64,000 bases of DNA from positions 14,856,953 through 14,920,952 of the forward strand of contig CM025856.1 in assembly GCA_003952965.2 (NCBI GenBank). Reading direction: 5' to 3'. A model generated the notes under the pieces. That model was given only the letters and a program-made list of their open reading frames with translations, was not told where the DNA came from and did no database searches. Below, in pieces: positions 35,248 through 47,809 of this stretch (the first letter of the stretch is position 1; each line of letters begins with the position of its first letter). Origin of the DNA: Morella rubra. Its lineage: Eukaryota; Streptophyta; Magnoliopsida; Fagales; Myricaceae. The position numbers were made by a program, and so were the translations under genes.

Positions 35248-35939
35248 ATCTTACTTCAGAAATATAAGTGGTACACACCTTGTCAGATTGGCAAGTCTGC
35301 ATTTCTGCCGGGCTTGACCCACCCACGGACTCCTACAAGTTTTTCCAGCCGTGATAGATATGCATGCATGCTGTGTTCCTGTTGTATTTTTTAAAGATAA
35401 CGAGTTGCAGAAGTTAAAAGCCCTATCTATTTCACACAAAGCTCGAGGATGGTAGAAGATGTAGCTGTTACCAATGCTTATAGTCTCCAGGTTTGTAATA
35501 TATATGCGAAATTTAGAATGTGAAGAGGTTACTGACACCATACAGAAAAGTTATAGCGAGGGAAATTGTTTGTTCAGCTATTGTGATGTAACATAAATAA
35601 TAGTCCCACACTTTTCTTCTTTCCTTTATGGCGTCTAATTGCTTTTGGTGACGCAATTTTCAGAACTAGTCTGGACTCTCGTTTCGTGCGATCTTCATAA
35701 ACAAAAGCAATTTCGTGTAGGTGTCAAGATTTTGGTTTGAGAATTGCCATATTGTCTACTTCAATCCAACCCATGTCCTCCCCTTCCAGTCTAGACCTAC
35801 GTTTTTTTTTTTAATCAAAACTGGAATGCGTTCAGAACTAAGGAAACAGAGACAGAGTAACTATAGAGAAAAGAAAATGGCCATGGGAAATCAGTTCCCT
35901 TGTACAACCAAAACAGACCTGAAAAGCGCTCAATAAAAG
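35248..35939. other. BSL1 3'-UTR and intergenic DNA
   Basis: About 0.3-0.4 kb after the BSL1 stop probably is 3'-UTR; no polyadenylation site can be fixed. No gene seen. Confidence 0.5.
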
Positions 35940-36260
35940 AGGCGTAGCCTCCAAGTGCAATCTTAGAAGCGGCTCAACAAGCCAAATGGTGCACAATTGA
36001 ATTTCCACCGGGATAGACATGTTGGAACCTCTAACTCAGGCATAGTCTCCAAGTGCAATCTTAGAAGCGGCTCAACGAGCCAAATGGTGCACAATTGAAT
36101 TTCCACTGGGATAGACATGGTGGAATCTCCAACTCTGCAGCTGATCCAATTGGTGGCCAATATCAGAAATAATATTGTTGATGTGTCAAACAGTCATCCT
36201 CGGGAAACTTTGCATTGCTTGTGCTATCTGGGTTGAATCACTCTCGAACATTGAAATGTT
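35940..36260 (-). mobile_element. LINE RNase H-domain relic with 98-bp tandem duplication
   Basis: Read on the minus strand this gives FESDSTQIAQAMQSF, then ISDIGHQLDQLQSWRFHHV, then PSGNSIVHHLAR, the hallmark end of the RNase H-like domain in plant LINEs. Two stops interrupt it. A 98-bp unit (CCAAGTGCAATCTTAGAAGC at 35951 and 36049) is duplicated with a few differences. Only this domain remains. Confidence 0.75.
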
Positions 36261-36837
36261 TGTACAAAGAAAAGAAAAGATGCAATGTGTTTTCTCTTTT
36301 TTGTTTATCACTCAGTTTGCCTTCTGCATCATCCTAGTGATTAGTGGGTAAAACCTCCAAGTATTTGATATTGAGAGTTTGGGTGTGGATTCAAGTCACG
36401 CTGCTGTTTGGCAAGTTTCAGATTTAAACATATAAGTTGATGTGGAGTCAAAACATGTGCAGCCACCCAAAAGAAAAAGATTGGATGTGGCATATGGTAG
36501 TTGTTTGATAATTGTCCTTGGTCATGGACGTAAGTGTTTGTTCGCTGCCTCAAATTTTTTTCCCGTCAAATTAAGAGTTAAACAAATGGTGCAAAAAGGT
36601 TAGTTACTATAGTTAGTAAACAACTGACAACGTTGTCCGATTCATATACGTTGTTCCGTGATACCCTTGCAATTCTTTCGATCGTAAAACTTGGTTTGTT
36701 TTTGCAACAAAACTCTTTTTATATAGCATTTGTTTCTTGAGAAAATGAGGAAAAAAAACAATAAAAATAGCTTGTTGGAGTAAGTCAAACTCCAAAATAG
36801 TAAAGCTAACCTTGTTCTAAACTTTTCTTCTTTGATG

Positions 36838-37058
36838 GGCATGTTCGGTTTGATGTTTTTTTGTAGGATTTGCATCTTATTTTTATTTTTACAATCCAAA
36901 CATAACAATACACACGTATTCCAATACAATACTTTATTACTTTTTTTACACATACCAATCCCTTTTTAACAACTTCTACACGCATCCAATACAACTTTAA
37001 CATCTAAATATTCACAATTTCATCATAATCCTAAGAATTTCATCAAACCGAACATGCT
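36838..37058. mobile_element. MITE with 17-bp perfect terminal inverted repeats
   Basis: GCATGTTCGGTTTGATG at 36839-36855 is exactly inverted as CATCAAACCGAACATGC at 37041-37057. The interior is AT-rich and non-coding. I could not find a convincing target-site duplication, so the superfamily is left open. It lies about 230 bp upstream of the TATA box of the OB-fold gene. Confidence 0.75.
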
Positions 37059-37289
37059 ACAAAATTACTGTAGACTTATGTAGCCCTGTTCTAACAGTCA
37101 CCGTGGTTCACAGCCCACTAACTAACTCAAGCCCAGCTAAACAACTAACCCAACCCACGCGACGTTGATTTCACGTCATTTCCTTCCTCTAGTCGCCCAT
37201 ATATTCATCCGTAACATTTTAGACGGCTAGGATACTGCCATATCATCGATCCATGTAATTTCCCCTTATGCCATGACTTCCATCCGCGG

Positions 37290-37297
37290 TATAAATA
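37290..37297 (+). promoter_or_regulatory. TATA box of the OB-fold gene
   Basis: TATAAATA in a GC-rich setting, about 120 bp before a strong leader-intron donor (CTGCAAG then GTATCA at 37410). The spacing suggests transcription starting near 37320. Inferred from motif and position. Confidence 0.6.
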
Positions 37298-38099
37298 AAC
37301 GGCGTCGGGTGAGCGCGTCGTTGCCGCTTTCATCACCACCGCCTTTCTCCATCACCATCGTTTGGATCGCCCTGTGTCACCACGCGTCGGGATAAAATTA
37401 CACTGCAAGGTATCAAATATGTCTCTCCGCTGCCTTCTTCTTATTATATGCGTCTTTTTATCTGATCTGTTCTACCCTTCTTTGTGTCGATGGTCATGGT
37501 CTAATTTGTCGAGTAATGACTGGTAAGTTGCTGTGCATATTAGTTGTATGTAAAATTGCCTCATTGAAATTAATTTGTCGCAGTTGCTACAGTGGTTAGT
37601 ACCGTTGCATATTGAGATCTTCTGATTTGTCGAATTGAATTCTTAAGAGGCTCTGTGATTTTGGGATGAGTATTTTGAGTGCAAGGCATCTATGAGGTTG
37701 TACAACTTATGTTTCACCACGACGTATTTGCTTTGTATTTTCGATTTTTCGTGTGCTGGTACGAAAGAAAGTGTTGTTCTTTCCTTTGCTCGAGCTGATT
37801 TTCTCTCAATTGTGGTGGCTGTTTTTAAACGGGTCACTCAAAGCAAGAAATGTTTCGGATTTGTGTTGCATAGAGAGAGCTTCTCATATATGGCTTCACT
37901 GTTTATATGCGAATTTCTAAGAGAAAATATGCGTTTTTTTGTTGTTGGGTATGTTTTTGAAATCTTGCATTCGGGTTGAGAAAGAACGGACGTTTGGTTT
38001 GATTTCATTCTCATATATTTCTGCCTCCCCAGGGACCCCCTGAACGGTAATTGCTGGTAACACTTAAAACTTTTGAGGTTCGCAGTTAGCAAGCAAGGT

Positions 38100-38510
38100 A
38101 TGCTTTCGCTTAAAGACCTTGTGCCTGCAGCTGAGAACAACATAAATACACAGTTCATAGTTTTGAACAAAGGCAGGACAACATCGGAGGGCCAAAATAA
38201 GACATGCTTGGCACTTGTAGCTGATGAAACAGCTGCAGTTCATTTCCAACTCTGGGGGTCTGAGGGCGATGCTTTTGAGCCGGGCGATATTATCCGTCTG
38301 ACCAATGGAATATTCTCTTGCAGCCGGAGAAATTGGGTGCTGAGGGCAGGCAAGAGAGGTAAGGTGGAGAAGGTAGGAGAATTCACGATGGTGTATGTTG
38401 AGACACCCAACATGAGCGAAATCGAATGGGTTCATGACCCAAGTAAGTCTAAGTTCGTGCAGAAAGCTGTTATTTCCCCACATTCACGTATTTTTCCACC
38501 GCTACCTTAA
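38100..38510 (+). CDS. SOSS complex subunit B homologue, OB-fold single-stranded DNA-binding protein
   Basis: A single coding exon of 136 residues. It begins MLSLKDLVPAAENN and contains one OB fold: FIVLNKGRTT, CLALVADETAAVHFQLWG, FEPGDIIRLTNGIFS, GEFTMVYVETPNMSEIEW. These match the SSB1/SOSS-B family, which in animals binds single-stranded DNA in double-strand-break repair; the plant role is inferred by family. The start at 38100 was preferred over an upstream ATG at 38073 because that lies before an acceptor (TTCGCAG ending 38085). The leader thus has an intron 37410-38085 with GT-AG borders. The Pack-MULE begins 111 bp downstream. A noisy second copy lies near 49.5 kb. Confidence 0.92.
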   Translation: MLSLKDLVPAAENNINTQFIVLNKGRTTSEGQNKTCLALVADETAAVHFQLWGSEGDAFEPGDIIRLTNGIFSCSRRNWVLRAGKRGKVEKVGEFTMVYVETPNMSEIEWVHDPSKSKFVQKAVISPHSRIFPPLP

Positions 38511-38621
38511 ATATATATATTTTTTTATTTTGAATCACTACTGTAACATTTCACAGTCTTACATGGCGTGAGAGAAGAAAATGAATGATAAGTTAATAGT
38601 ATAAGATCAAGTCTTACATTT

Positions 38622-40082
38622 GGCTTAATTACACCAGAGTCCTGTGGTATTGGGTTGTAACAAAATAGTTCATGAGGTATTATTTTTTACAAATAAGTCC
38701 TGTGGTTACCCCTTTTGTTAAAATAGGTCCCTCTGTCTATAGTACGTCAAGCCACTAATTAAGAATGCTGACGTGTAAAAAAAAAACCACATCAGCAGCT
38801 AATGAGAGGAATACACGTGTTACTTGATTAAAATCATAAACTATCATGCCACGTGTGTAGCCACCTAAGCCAAAAAAAAAAAAAAACATCCATCTAATCT
38901 CTCTCTTCTCTCTCCGTCCGGTATTGGCACATGATTTTTGTTGTCTCTCTCTCTCTCCTCCTTCCTTTCCCTCATCTGTTTGGCTTTTGCTGCTTTACAT
39001 GCTTCCCGGAATATCCCATCTAATCTCCTTTTTCCCCTCACCTAATCCATATAGTATATGCAATGAAGTGCAACTTCGACATCAGATTAACGTCTGCTCT
39101 TTTATTTTGCTTGAAACAATTAATCGAGGAGTGAATTGCCATACCCTCAAAAAGCAAAGTGGCAAATGAATGTCACTACTGATCTTTCAGGTTACTGTGT
39201 TGCCCAAGTTTTTCTGCATATAATTCTCAGAGTCACAGGGTCATTCTAATCTGCTTTAAACTTGGTCAACATCAAATGACCGACCCACATAGTTTCCTAC
39301 TACAGTCTACCCCAATTCATGAACTTCTTCACCTCCTCATATAAGAGCAATATAGCAGTGGCACCAGTACTCCTAAACATATTTGAAAGAGCCCCACGAT
39401 AAAATTAAGTCACCCCCTCTGTTCTATAAATCTTCCTCCAGCAGTCCAGGGTGTTACGGTACATAGGCTGTTGCAAGCCAGATTGCATCATCATCCACCT
39501 CCGAAGTCCGAACTGTATCCAATGGATATGACAACAACACTGCAGATGTCGTGACTACCTGAGCCACCGCCCACCGCTTCAACAATGCCAACTCAGGCTT
39601 GCATTCTTTCGACAATATCTCTTTTGAGGGGTTCGATCTCTGGTGGGGGATTGGAAGCTCAACGTGACTGTTGGGGGAAAGGCTAGGGCTGGACGATTTG
39701 GGGCAAAACTGGGGAGATCGGGGAGAAAGGGTGGGAGGGATAACAGCGACGATGTCGTTCTTCAGTTGCCAGATCTGTACTATTTTACCTTGTTTGTTTT
39801 ATGTTTTTTGAATTTTTTGGTTTTTAATTGCTTAGGTGGCTACACGCGTAGCAAGATAATTTATGTGTTTAAATCAAGTAACACTTGTCCTCCTCTCATT
39901 GGCTGTTGATGTGACTTTTTTTGGTACGTCAGCATCTTCCGTTAGTGGTTTGACGTCCTATGGACGGAGGGATCTATTTTTAACAAAATGAGTGACTACA
40001 GGGATTGACTTGTAAAAAGTGATACTCAAAGAACTATTTTGTCACAACTCAATACCACAGGGACCCCATGTGTAATTAAGCC
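38622..40082. mobile_element. Mutator-like element (Pack-MULE) with ~150-bp terminal inverted repeats
   Basis: A 1461-bp element. The left end GGCTTAATTACACCAGAGTC faces an inverted right end (complement GGCTTAATTACACATGGGGT), and similarity continues about 150 bp inward (AACAAAATAGTTC, TTTTGTTAAAA, GACGTCAA blocks). The flanks CTTACATTT (38613-38621) and CTCACATTT (40083-40091) match in 8 of 9 bases, the duplication size of Mutator elements. No transposase is present. The interior carries a minus-strand fragment of a carrier gene, which makes it a Pack-MULE. A noisy copy occupies about 50155-52605. Confidence 0.82.
39311..39612 (-). pseudogene. Captured ER-ANT1-type adenine nucleotide transporter fragment
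   Basis: On the minus strand this reads ALLKRWAVAQVVTTSAVLLS, then YPLDTVR, then after a small indel MMMQSGLQQPMYRNTLDCWR, then FYRGALSNMFRSTGAT and YEEVKKFMNWG. YPLDTVR with RRxMMM is the diagnostic repeat-3 signature of ADP/ATP carriers; TLDCWRKIYRTEG and SNMFRSTG point to the endoplasmic-reticulum type (ER-ANT1). A frameshift near 39510 and an in-frame stop before FYRG make it non-functional. Only the last third of the carrier is present, inside the Mutator-like element. Confidence 0.85.
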
Positions 40083-41880
40083 CTCACATTTAGTGCTTAT
40101 TGAGTAGATAAAGTACAAATGTGTAAATCTTCTCCAAAGTTTACTTATCCAAAAATAAAAGGCGCAAATGTGATTAAAAACAAAAACTGCAGACGTGATT
40201 AATGTTTGATGTAAATTTTTTAGAAACATCACAAAATTCAAAGGATTTTGCCCCCAAACAAAAACACTTCTGAGGTGAATTTGAAGTATTAGTTTCCATA
40301 TCTGCTAAAAATCTTCTAATCTTCTCATCAAGTACTTCCAATCCCAATTACTCACAAGTGGGTTATGGATGACTTCAAGGAAAAAAAAAATTCAAGAAAA
40401 AAAGAGAGTTTTAAAAAATGGATGACACCACCCTAGTGCAATTGCGGCAGCGGGGGAAGGGTTCCTTTTTTTTTTTTTTTTTTTTTTTCAGTTTTTTTTT
40501 TTTTTATAAATTCCTTTTAAATGCTTTTAAGTTTTCGGCATCTGATCTAGTTTTCTTTATTGACGTGAATTCTATTTGGACACATGGCCTAAATTTCAAT
40601 TGACGTGGCGTTATGGATCAACATGGGTGTGATGTGTTATTTCTATTGTTGGGCGTGACATGTCGAACCATTAACATAACGGAAGGGGACTAAATTGATA
40701 CTCAAAGAAAATTTCAAAACTGCCTATAATCAGAGTGAAAACCTAAAGACAATTTTTAAAAATAGGTGAAAACTTAAAGATTAAATAGATCATTAACTCT
40801 TATTTTTAGGTTTAGTTACTTCGTTGTTCTTGTGGTATTTCAATATTTCAAACTTTTTCTCAGGATCATTACTAAATTGTTTTTGTGTAAAAATTGGTAA
40901 ATTTTTTTAAAGATATTTAATTTTATTGGAGTTTGTAAAAAAAATACAGAAAGACATTATTCAATGTAATTTTTTAATAAAAAGTATTGGAGTTTAGTGA
41001 AAAAGTATGGAGAAAAGATTTTTTAGATTTTTTTTCTTTTAAAAAAAAGGGTATTAAAATTTATGTGAAAAGTTATTAGAATTTGAGTAAAAAGTATTCG
41101 TCTTTGTGAAAAATTATTAGAGTTTGAGATTTTGAATGTTTGTTTTGTGAATTTTGTTGAATATATTGTATCTCAAAATGCTTTTGTAAATGAACATGTT
41201 CTTATAGTTTGTCAACACAATTCTTTCCGTCAACTTTCGCTGGATACATCTAAACAATGCCCTACGTTGTTAACCAAGACATGTCACAACCCATACCAGA
41301 CCTCTATGACATTCATCACAATAATAAAAAATTAATGAGTGCCACCTACACAAACGTAATAGTCAATTTGTAGTCTTAAACTCTCAATCATAGCATTATA
41401 CCTAATAAACTGTTTTCTTACTTTTATGGTGTAAACTTTTATAATTGAATTTTCGATAATTGAGCATTGAACTAAAACATTCATAAACACAATCCTGAAT
41501 AATCGTAGATTTTTCTTTCACCACAAATTCATTTGCGCTAAAGGTGGGTATCGAGACGGATGAAACCAGAATGGTTCATTTCGGATCTTGTTTCGGTATC
41601 CACTATAATCATAATTTTCATTCTGGTTCTAGTTTGGAATAAATCGGAATGGAACAGAAATTTCTAGAAATGAAATCCGGAAATTTTGATTCCTTATCTT
41701 TCTCCCGCAAACATTAAGAGTAAATATCTACGTAATCACCAACTCAGTTGCAGTGAAAGGAGAAGCTAAACCAAAACAAGAGAAGAAGTATAAAAAAAAA
41801 GCCCAGAACGAGGAACAAGTTGACACTGACCTTTAATGACGCCTAGAAACAGAAGCCCAGCGAAGAAAGGTAGAAAGCGC
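40083..41880. other. Intergenic, no gene seen
   Basis: AT-rich DNA between the Pack-MULE and the LRR relics, with a 24-T run near 40466-40489 and short GTATTGGAGTTTG-type repeats (40.9-41.1 kb). No coding potential recognised. Confidence 0.6.
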
Positions 41881-42700
41881 ATAAAGTTCCACGAAGAAGC
41901 CAAAAACTACTTTGGAGGTTCCATCTCCCCTATACGTTACCCACCCTGATCTGCCTCGAATGTCTACAAACCCATCCCAGAGTCAGTGCCAATTCCGACT
42001 TACAATGACAAAAGATGTCTTTTTTAGCTACTCAAGCGCCAAAAAAACCATAAAGAACAAAATACTCAACACGCTAGCAGCAGATTACCAAAACGAAACG
42101 CAAACAAAATCGCTGCTTTACTCTTCTTCTTCTGGGCCAGATGATCATGAAGGCAACAAGAGACAGCTGGGTTTGTCCTTTTCTTTTTTCAAGGTACTCG
42201 AACGTTGAGATTATATATCCCTAACCAATTCCGTGAGATTATCCATTCCTCCTTCCTCCAACGAGTAGAGAACTTGACCAAACTCAATCTATAACAATAC
42301 TTTTACAGACTATTTACCTCATCTTTGCTCAATTGCACCATCCAAATAGTTGACATCTCAGCTAGCAACTACTTCAATGGGCCAATCTAATCCTCATTCC
42401 TCCAACCAGCATGGAACTTGACTCAGCTCAATCACAGGAATAGGATTACTTTTACAGTCTCTTTTGCCCCCAATCTGTGATGAAATGCACAAATCTCGTC
42501 GGCTTAATTGACCCGTTGACTTAACATTGCCGAGAGGACTTGCATGTGCAGATAATGGACCTCTCTAATGCCCAATCCTCACTTGGGAGAAGACTGATAA
42601 CTTTAGCATGATACTAATTGCGGGAAGAGTCCTGTTGTTAATTACACGGACTGTGTGGTCCATGGCGTGCAAGACGGGTGGAAAGAATGACTGAAGGCAA
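41880..42700 (+). pseudogene. LRR receptor ectodomain relic (copy A)
   Basis: Translation in shifting frames gives leucine-rich-repeat phrases: LQRVENLTKLNL, LLNCTIQIVDISASNYFNGP and SSFLQPAWNLTQLN. These resemble the NLTxLNLSxNxFxGxIPxSL repeats of LRR receptor kinases and receptor-like proteins. Stops and shifts occur every few dozen codons. No kinase domain, signal peptide or intact repeat run remains. Confidence 0.6.
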
Positions 42701-43489
42701 TGTGCATGGCCTATCTTGGAATTTTGATGCAGACTGAATTACATTGTTTATTTTTATTTTTCTAGATCATACTGAATTACATTGATTTCACAAAATTGAG
42801 GAAAAGTTGTCAAATTTTAACCCATAAGTTTTTGATTTCGTCATATAGTTATAATTAGAACTTCAACGTTACATTTAATAGGGAATGGGGAATGTTTTTC
42901 TTCGGACTTCAAGGTTACATATTAATTATGGGGTCCATTTTTTTCCCCTTTGGCTTCTCTCTGTAAATTCTATTTGGTATGTATATATAAACGTGGTCAT
43001 GCAAATATTTATCTTTTTCTGTTTATTTTTACTTTATAAAAAATATCAAGTGAATCAAATGAAAAGCTGTATTGAAGCATTCTTAAAATTTACCTTGGTT
43101 TTATGCAGGGACTGAAACATATAGTTGTTTGTATTGTGCTTGTTTTGGTTCGTGGAATAAGATATAGTTTCGATAAAAAAAATGAGAAATTACAAATAAC
43201 ACACTAGTTTTAGTGCATTTTTTAAAAACTCAATGGGTAAAATTAATTAAAAAAACATAATTAATTAATTTAATTTTTTTTTAAAAAAATACCCCTGACC
43301 ATTTTCTCTTTTTTAAAATTTTTTATTTTAATCCAGTGAATTTTTTTAAAAAGGCTTAAAACTTAGTGTATGTTATTTGTAAATTTCAAAAAGAAATGAA
43401 AAGGAAGGCTCGTTGGTTGAGATAATAAAAGTCAAGAGTGTTTCCTTTTATCGGTTATTAAATTGCGTTATTTTTTAATCTCTGTTAGA

Positions 43490-44165
43490 AATTGAAATGT
43501 CTTCGTCTTTCGGATCCGAATATTGCCTCTACGAAATACGAGTGTCAATTTTGGGTCCATATACAGACAATTGGCCATGCTCAAATACAGAGAAGAAGTT
43601 GGAGTTAGACGGAGGAAACCATTGTTATGATCATGGCTTTACAGATTTTGTGGCAAATGAGGGCAATCCTGGACGTTTTGTGACCCCCACTTCCAACTCA
43701 GTACCCGCATATTACTGGCACCATGGATGACACCGACATTTGGCATGAAGAAAATGGGCATTCATCCCATGGCTTCATATCAGTGTGGTGGTTGCGTAAT
43801 GCGTAGACGAGTTGCAAGTTCATAGTCTTTTTCTCTTTAGAATGATAGCAGATGGATCAAGAGTCTGCGGTCAATTGAGTTTCTCTCTCTCGGGAGGGCT
43901 GCTTGTCTATCTTACAGCCTCCAATTTTTTCTCTCCCCGATTCAAGTATAGGAAAGTCTGCGTCTCTGTCATGGACTTTTAGCATCACTAATTTACTTTT
44001 TTCAATCTGCCAATCACCCTGTAATTACTTTTTATTACAGATCACAACAATATACTTACCTTCATTAGCCTCCAACGGCTCCTTTTCATTTTATTGCTTC
44101 CCTTGTACAGCCAATTGTTTCCCTCCTTATTTTCTTTCCCTTTATACACAGCCTCTTCATGTGAA
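43490..44165 (+). pseudogene. LRR receptor-like protein C-terminus relic (copy A)
   Basis: ANEGNPGRFVTPTSNS followed after a shift by WAFIPWLHISVVV is a decayed match to the end of LRR receptor-like proteins (YEGNPGLCG...LS then a transmembrane segment beginning WLHISMVLG). The 3'-flanking sequence (TTTCTCTCCCCGATTCAA and following) recurs at about 60.5 and 61.3 kb beside other relics of the same family. Confidence 0.6.
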
Positions 44166-46800
44166 TTAGGTAAGCTGATCTAGAATCACTATGCTCAAAA
44201 ACGGGACATACTTCAATTAACACATGGCAAGTGTTCTCAATATATACGAAGAGTGTCCACTTGATACATTATTGATAGGCCCGAATATAAACTAGAATTT
44301 TACAGAATGAGCAATTTCAACCTCATAAACAGTCTATCAGAGATAACTAATGTATTTAATTCCGGTAGCTAATTTTTCGGGTGATTTTCGTTGAACAATT
44401 GTGACTCTAACGCTTTTTGGTCCAACATTAATCACTGTTCCTAGGGTGTGAGAGTGTGTGTGAGAGGCGCTTTCCTTTACGATAATGCTCCCTAATACCG
44501 TAAATCGTCCAGTAGTGGCTCAGCATATATTGAAATACAATATATTCGAGGAACACAAAATGCTGCCTGCAACCATAAACTGAGGGAATTTTGATGGGTC
44601 ACCTATTCTGCTCATGTTACTTGCAGCCATATTCTTGTGTCATCCACGTAGGTTCTGAGTTGGCCATACCCTACCGTTAGAATATAAAGTTATATTATTT
44701 TAGGGCCTTTGTTGAAACCCTTCACCTCCGTTGTTCCGCATTGGCCAATTGACGGCAAAGTCTTGATGAGACATCGTAGTCCTTTAGCTGATTCTCTAAA
44801 TTCCAGACAACACGGCTTAAAGGGATTTTAGTTACTGTGAAAGAACTTCTGTGCTTTGCCTTAATCAAAATCTTATGAGCTAATGTACTTGATATCTCAC
44901 TCACTTCCTAAGCCCTCATATGGATCAACACTATTTTGTAATTGAATTTCCCAACCTAGTGACAATTCTTTAGGAGAAGCTGGGTATCTGTTCGATCTAA
45001 ATGGAGATCCTGTCTGGCTCGGGCTCACCATACCATTTAATTCCTAGTCTCCACTTCGCAAAGAAGACTCCTTGTAATTGCCATTAGTATGACCGATATA
45101 TTTTTGGTACTTTGGGTGGAGTGTTTACTGCGATTTTTGGCCTATTGAATATCCTGGTACACCGGGCACACGATGATAGAAGGAATTCAATAACTTGAAA
45201 AAGATTATTGTACAAATACTCAAACATCCTTGTTTTCTTCGTAGTTGGAAGTTCGCACTCCCCTGTTCTGCAATCTCTAGCTTAATATATAGCTGTGTTT
45301 CACACAATCGAGCAGTCAAGAAAGAGCATTATATTACTTTCCGATTCCGGACAAACTTTAAATATAGAGGGTTTTGACTTTTTTTGTAAAACGGAAGTGT
45401 TGGCCAGAATTCATGTTATGGGTGCCTCAGGCTCTCTCTCTTTTTTCCTCTCCTCCGTTGCACAATTAAGGTTATGGCCTTCTTTTACAATGATGTAATT
45501 GTACCGTCTGTTCTTGTATGAGATGTATCTAAGTGCTTGAAGTCTGGCTTAGCATGCCCTACACCATTGCCTGAAATAGCATCTGGTTTCTTAAATTCTC
45601 TATAATATAGGAGGGAAACTGATTCTGTACGTCGGGATTATTAGTTGGCTTGAAGTAAGTGGTTGCACTCTGACGTGCGATGGTTACGCGATTCGAGAGG
45701 TCTCACCGAACGCTCAAATGGTCGTCCACCAAATGGCAAAATAGGGATCTAGTATAGCTTATCGATCGAAATAGCACTCGGGTGCGCCAAGAGACCACAC
45801 ACTCACTTGTCGGACATCCCCCATTTTCATAGTGAATGTCGAATTTATATCGGATGGAGTGCCAGGGCAGGTCTCATACCTCACCTCTCTTAGGCCTCTT
45901 ACCCACTACACTCTTGGTTGTCCTGTCATACTACTTGTCCTACGAAAATGTGCAACTGTCTTTGACAAAACTTGCGAGAACACTTAGTTCTTAGGTCCGG
46001 TGCTTCAGATCAGATGGTGTACGCGTCAGTCTTCTGTTGTCTCTCTATGCGTACTTCACCCTACCCAACTTGTAGGCCATACTGGAAGATCAGACATTAG
46101 AGTTGTGACAAGTTTGCTCGCTGTTTTCTTCACAGTTTATCACTCGACGGTAACTCTTCTATGTATGGCTAGCTCTCGGCTTGCTGATCCACTTGGCGTT
46201 CTATAGTGATTCTTTTCTCCTGTGTCCTTGTATCTCAATTCTTAATAGCTCCATGCTCTTGTAAGATCTGAGACACAAGTCTACCAGAACTCATGCGAAC
46301 GCTCAACCAAAACATGGATGCACACCGGTACTCATGGGCTTCCATTATCTTGATTCTTCTTTGACTCTCCTCTCTCGGATCTCAATTCCTTCTCCGATGC
46401 CTCAATATTTCGTTAAGTTCCTTTTTTATTGTGGCCTCTATTCAACTCTTCTTTGCCGTCTATTATAACAAAAGGACGGCAGGTCATTTCCAATCTATAA
46501 CTTACAGATTAAGATTCTGTGTAATAGTTCCTTACTCGTCCGACCTTCCTTTCTCTCTTTTTTTCCCTACTCGAGCACCTTCAGTCTATGCTCATTAAAT
46601 GTTGTTTCTTAGAAGATTGCTCTTACTGGGGTTTTGGAAGATGCGAGTTATCGGTGTTGCTCGTACTGTGGAGTTTCCGGCCAGTTTCGAACGGTTTAGT
46701 CTTTTCGGTTCTACACGGTGACGCCTGCCATAAGGACTCAGTTCCCGATATTCAATAACAATATTAGACTCTGGAAAGCTCCTTCGCGAACATTAAAAAT
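44166..46800. other. Noisy version of 57290-58300
   Basis: Scattered islands align in order to copy B (for example AAGAAAGAGCAT, CTTTTTTTGTAAAAC, GAGCACCTTCAG, GAAGATTGCT), separated by extra bases. Copy A is about 2.6 kb where copy B has about 1.05 kb. It contains no interpretable gene; ORFs here should be ignored. Confidence 0.7.
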
Positions 46801-46854
46801 TCTCAAGGCAACACGCGTGACTCGAGAAGTATACTATTTCCGTGCAAAAAAAAG

Positions 46855-47000
46855 TGGACAGCCCCATGTGTTGAACAAGAGCAGGAGATCCCTAAAGAAC
46901 TTTCGAACACAATCCTCGTAGACACCTCTGTCAAGCCTGGATTGAACGGTCTGGACGCCGGAGAATACTCATTGAATGAAAAAGGTAAGGAGAACGAATA
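46855..47000 (-). pseudogene. Bromodomain exon, remnant in copy A
   Basis: The minus strand carries the same bromodomain segment (VQTVQSRLDRGVYEDCVRKF, then FFRDLLLLFN) as copy B, then loses it in the noisy region to the left. Confidence 0.6.
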
Positions 47001-47708
47001 ATATAGCGTACTCCAATACTGAAAATTTGTTTGGCGATTCAGAAGCAGCACCGCAAAGTTCTAAAATTCAACGCGGAAGAAAAAGTACGTGACAAAAAGG
47101 CAGCACCATTTCAGGAAGGTAAGAAATGGTCTAATAAGTCAAAAAACTAACAGGACACTGGTCCAATTAATAAAAAAAGTTCGCGAATGGAAGAGGAAGC
47201 ACGTGCGGGCCAATAGCAGAGCCGCTTTCAAACGTATAAGAAAGAAAGTTCCACCACCTTTAGATGTAAGATTTTGCCAGTAGAAAAAGGGAATCTTAAA
47301 TCGAATACATAACATATATGTAAATACTACATCGACCAATATGGCAACTTTTAAGCATCTCCTCCTAGAACCTCTTAATTTGTTACCTTTCAATTTTTTT
47401 TATTAAAATAGAATAGACAATATTGATAAATCAGTTGTTTATGGTCAATACGTCAGAGTAAATGCAGCTTGATTTTCCCATTTCTTTTCCTATAAAATAA
47501 TAAAGGACCCCCGGATTCGGAAGTGTGGAACCTCCGAAGCTTAATCAGTCCCTATTTTATACGTAGTTTGCTATATTTAATCATATGAAATCATTGACGT
47601 ATCCATGTTCCATCATTAAGTTTTCTCTTATTTCAATAGTGGTCTTTTGCCACGTTTCCCCTCTTTCCTTTTGGTCTCACGTAGCATATTTTAGCGGGTG
47701 TCACGTCT

Positions 47709-47809
47709 NNNNNNNNNNNNNNNNNNNNNNNNNNNNNNNNNNNNNNNNNNNNNNNNNNNNNNNNNNNNNNNNNNNNNNNNNNNNNNNNNNNNNNNNNNNN
47801 NNNNNNNNN
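47709..47809. other. Assembly gap (101 N)
   Basis: Unknown bases joining the end of copy A to the start of copy B. Confidence 1.

Larger units (their letters stand above)
36900..47708. repeat. Copy A of an ~11-kb duplicated segment
   Basis: Contains, in order, the OB-fold gene, the Pack-MULE, LRR-receptor relics and bromodomain remains, and repeats as copy B after the N gap. It is clean from 36.9 kb to about 44,170. It is then strewn with small insertions relative to copy B until about 46,860, and nearly clean again with a few substitutions to about 47.5 kb. The clean shared part with copy B, about 41,185-44,165, is nearly identical. Confidence 0.85.

Noticed and set aside
38073..38099. An earlier ATG adding nine residues to the OB-fold protein
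   Set aside because: It lies upstream of the splice acceptor at 38085, inside the leader intron.
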